Positions 61,872 to 64,000 of a DNA stretch of 64,000 nt are shown here, piece by piece; within the stretch, counting starts at the first letter, position 1; the number at the start of each line of letters is the position of its first letter. Position numbers and translations under genes: made by a program. Under the pieces are notes generated by a model. It was not told where the DNA came from. It ran no database searches and saw only the letters and a list, made by a program, of their open reading frames with translations. The stretch is from assembly GCA_030680835.1 (NCBI GenBank), contig JAUXUD010000060.1, forward strand, positions 1 to 64,000. Direction: 5' to 3'. Origin of the DNA: Bacteroidota bacterium (GTDB taxonomy: Bacteria; Bacteroidota; Bacteroidia; UKL13-3).

Positions 61872-62131
61872 AATTAACAGGTAATTGTGTTGTGAAAATA
61901 TTTTTGGTTCACGAAATATGAACGAACCATAAATGTATTCGTATTCCAGAAATAAGGGACAATCATTTACCAATGTTGTAATTGTATAGCTTTATCTATT
62001 AAACTGAAACTTTTACAGATTAGGTTCAAAACAGTTTCTTAAGAAAAAATTAAGAATTAATTTGACATTAATTTTATCTTCTGTATATATATCTTATGTT
62101 ATATATTTGAATCCTCTAATACTCAACCAGT

Positions 62132-64000
62132 ATGAATAAACTTTTACCGTTACTGATATTTATTTTATTTAGTTATGATTCTGATGCTATAAAAATTGCG
62201 ATACCCAATTCCGCCTTATTTGCACCCTGCTTTGGAGCTCCCGCCGCGCCATCGAATTTAAAGGCAATTACGGCTTCTCCTTCAAAAATTATTTTAAACT
62301 GGACCGACAATGCTACTGATGAAGAGGGTTATCTGGTTGAACGCTCTTCCGTTTCAGCCACCGCCGGATTTACACAAATTGCTTCACTTGGAATCAATGT
62401 TAAGACCTATTCAAATGCCGGTTTAAATGCGAACAAACGTTACTGGTACCGGGTAAGAGCCTATTGCGGAACCTTCTTTTCAACCTATACAAATATTGCA
62501 AGCAGCATTACCTTAACTTTTGGTATTGTCCATGCAATTAAACCCGAAATTAAAAGCGGCATCGTTAACAAATGCATTAACATGGCTACCGGAACCTATT
62601 TTTATAAGCAGCTGGATTATAATATTCCAACCGTGGGTCGTCCGCTTAAATTTGAACGCTATTATAATTCAGGCCTTAACAATTACAACCGTCAAATGGG
62701 TTTTGGATGGAGTCATTCCTATGATTATTTTATCACAAATATTGGAGATACCATCTGGAATGTGCATTATGGCGATGGACATGAGAGTCCGTTTGTAAAT
62801 TATAGCGATGGAACCGCAACTCCGGTATTTGGCGGAATCTTTGAAACCCTGTTTCGAAATGTAAATAAAACCTGGTCGCTTACGTTCAAAAATCAGGAAG
62901 TTTTTCTATTTGATTCTACGGGCGTATTAATGTCAATTACCGACAGAAACGGCAATCAAACCATCCTTAATTATAACGCAGGGAAATTGACAACCATAGT
63001 AGGTCCGGGTGGCAGAAAATTAACATTTACCTACAATGTAAATAACCGGATACAGACGATTACGGATACCTTGACGCGCAATTCTGTTTATAGCTACAAT
63101 GCCGCAGGCAATCTGATTACCTATACGTATCCGAAAGCAGGCACCATGAGACATACCTATGATGGTTCACATAAAATGATCCGAATGATTGATGCCCGCA
63201 ATGATACCATTGTTACAAACACCTACGATGGATCAAATCGTATCGTTACACAAACCGATGCGGCCAATTTTGTAACCACAATGATTTACGATCAGATACC
63301 AGCCGATACGGTATCGGCAATACTTACCAACGGAGCTACTCCAAGGTATATTCACGACTCTTTATACCGCTTGCTGATTGAATACAATGAGAATGGCGAT
63401 TCGCTTGTTTATACCTACGATCAGGATTTTAACTGCAAATCTATCCTTGATGAATTGAACAACCTGAGCTCCATGATGTATGATGCACGCGGAAATTTAA
63501 CCCAAATCACTAAATCCAATTTAACCAGCACCCAATATTTTTACAATGCACAAAATGATACCACCAGTATTGTTGATGCATTGAATAAAACCATTAGCAT
63601 GAATTATGATGCAAATGGAAACCGGATTTCAATAACGGATGCGTTAAACAATATGCAAACATTTAATTACAATCCGGCCGGACAATTAATAGGCGCAATG
63701 GACCGCTTAAATCATCCTGTTAACTATACATATAATTCCAGTGGCGATATGTTAACGTATTCAACCACGGCTGGAACAACCACGTATACTTATGATGCCG
63801 GCGGAAGAGTTATAAATATAAGCGATGCAAACGGACATGCAACCAATTATACCTACGACAAGGCTGATATGATTACAAATATCCGGGATGCCTTAAGTCA
63901 GAATATTATTTGCGTGTATGATAACAACAATAACCTGACCGAATACAAGGACAAAAAAGGATTGAGTACATTTATTACCTATGATAAGAAAAACAGACCG
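62132..64000 (+). CDS. RHS/YD-repeat protein with fibronectin type III domain (partial, continues past the window)
   Basis: An open frame from ATG 62132 to the window end, 623 codons with no stop. Residues 1-20 are a signal peptide. Residues about 38-125 are a fibronectin type III domain (PSNLKAITASPSKIILNW, ERSSVSATAGFTQIAS, YWYRVRAYCG). Then comes a DUF6531-like entry block (NMATGTYFYKQLDYNIPTVG, RPLKFERYYNSG) and from about 250 repeated YD motifs (YNAAGNLITYTY, YDARGNLTQITK, YDANGNRISITD). RHS proteins form a shell that encloses a C-terminal toxin or effector. The C-terminus is not visible, so the payload and the secretion signal are unknown. Confidence 0.9.
   Translation, partial: MNKLLPLLIFILFSYDSDAIKIAIPNSALFAPCFGAPAAPSNLKAITASPSKIILNWTDNATDEEGYLVERSSVSATAGFTQIASLGINVKTYSNAGLNANKRYWYRVRAYCGTFFSTYTNIASSITLTFGIVHAIKPEIKSGIVNKCINMATGTYFYKQLDYNIPTVGRPLKFERYYNSGLNNYNRQMGFGWSHSYDYFITNIGDTIWNVHYGDGHESPFVNYSDGTATPVFGGIFETLFRNVNKTWSLTFKNQEVFLFDSTGVLMSITDRNGNQTILNYNAGKLTTIVGPGGRKLTFTYNVNNRIQTITDTLTRNSVYSYNAAGNLITYTYPKAGTMRHTYDGSHKMIRMIDARNDTIVTNTYDGSNRIVTQTDAANFVTTMIYDQIPADTVSAILTNGATPRYIHDSLYRLLIEYNENGDSLVYTYDQDFNCKSILDELNNLSSMMYDARGNLTQITKSNLTSTQYFYNAQNDTTSIVDALNKTISMNYDANGNRISITDALNNMQTFNYNPAGQLIGAMDRLNHPVNYTYNSSGDMLTYSTTAGTTTYTYDAGGRVINISDANGHATNYTYDKADMITNIRDALSQNIICVYDNNNNLTEYKDKKGLSTFITYDKKNRP

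Overview
The window is a stretch of a Bacteroidota chromosome. Three things show this: a complete sprA gene (type IX secretion outer-membrane translocon), a giant surface protein ending in a type IX sorting domain, and several promoters of the Bacteroidota type (TTG or TTTG, 19-21 nt, then TAnnTTTG). The DNA is AT-rich. Ribosome-binding sites are mostly unrecognisable, and TTG or GTG starts are common.

Layout. 0-5 kb: a cold-shock-like RRM RNA-binding protein, a small exported His-rich protein with an ethylbenzene-dehydrogenase-like lipoprotein, and a reverse-strand umuD-umuC-SRAP mutagenesis and repair operon. 5-13.7 kb: an inorganic-carbon cluster (SulP, DabA, DabB, SulP fused to beta-carbonic anhydrase). 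13.8-23 kb: apaG, a MORN protein, ruvA, sprA and an O-methyltransferase. 23.2-29.1 kb: a phosphate regulon (porin, pstS, pstC, pstA, pstB, phoU) behind a promoter with 11-bp-phased Pho-box-like repeats. 31.5-41.6 kb: an accessory, defence-like island with HerA ATPase, NurA nuclease, Dam-type methylase, two HNH nucleases (one with an SRA-like head), two GIY-YIG proteins, an orphan antitoxin and orphan small genes. 41.9-51.4 kb: the 1,884-residue T9SS cargo, a lipoprotein/barrel pair, a polyvalent-type kinase, an acetyltransferase and a DUF2461 protein. 51.4-52.5 kb: a RAYT transposase flanked by its REP palindromes. 52.5-58.2 kb: an arginase-fold pseudoenzyme, an SDR, a TPR lipoprotein and a methionine operon (metB-like plus homoserine dehydrogenase) preceded by a Met-rich leader peptide and terminator. 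59-64 kb: HrpB helicase and the start of an RHS/YD-repeat protein that runs off the window.

The strongest unusual observations are: (1) a HerA-NurA-Dam cassette in a nuclease-rich island; (2) a peptide-dependent attenuator with a competing antiterminator before the methionine genes; (3) a PstC permease carrying a degenerate copy of half of PstS in its first periplasmic loop; (4) five 11-bp-spaced repeats at the phosphate promoter; (5) DabAB bracketed by two SulP transporters, one fused to carbonic anhydrase; (6) several families of intergenic repeats, including heptanucleotide arrays that all fit one degenerate unit, a composite palindromic element in two copies 32 kb apart, and REP elements around a RAYT. 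Novelty could not be tested here. Family assignments rest on motifs and remembered family features, not on a search.
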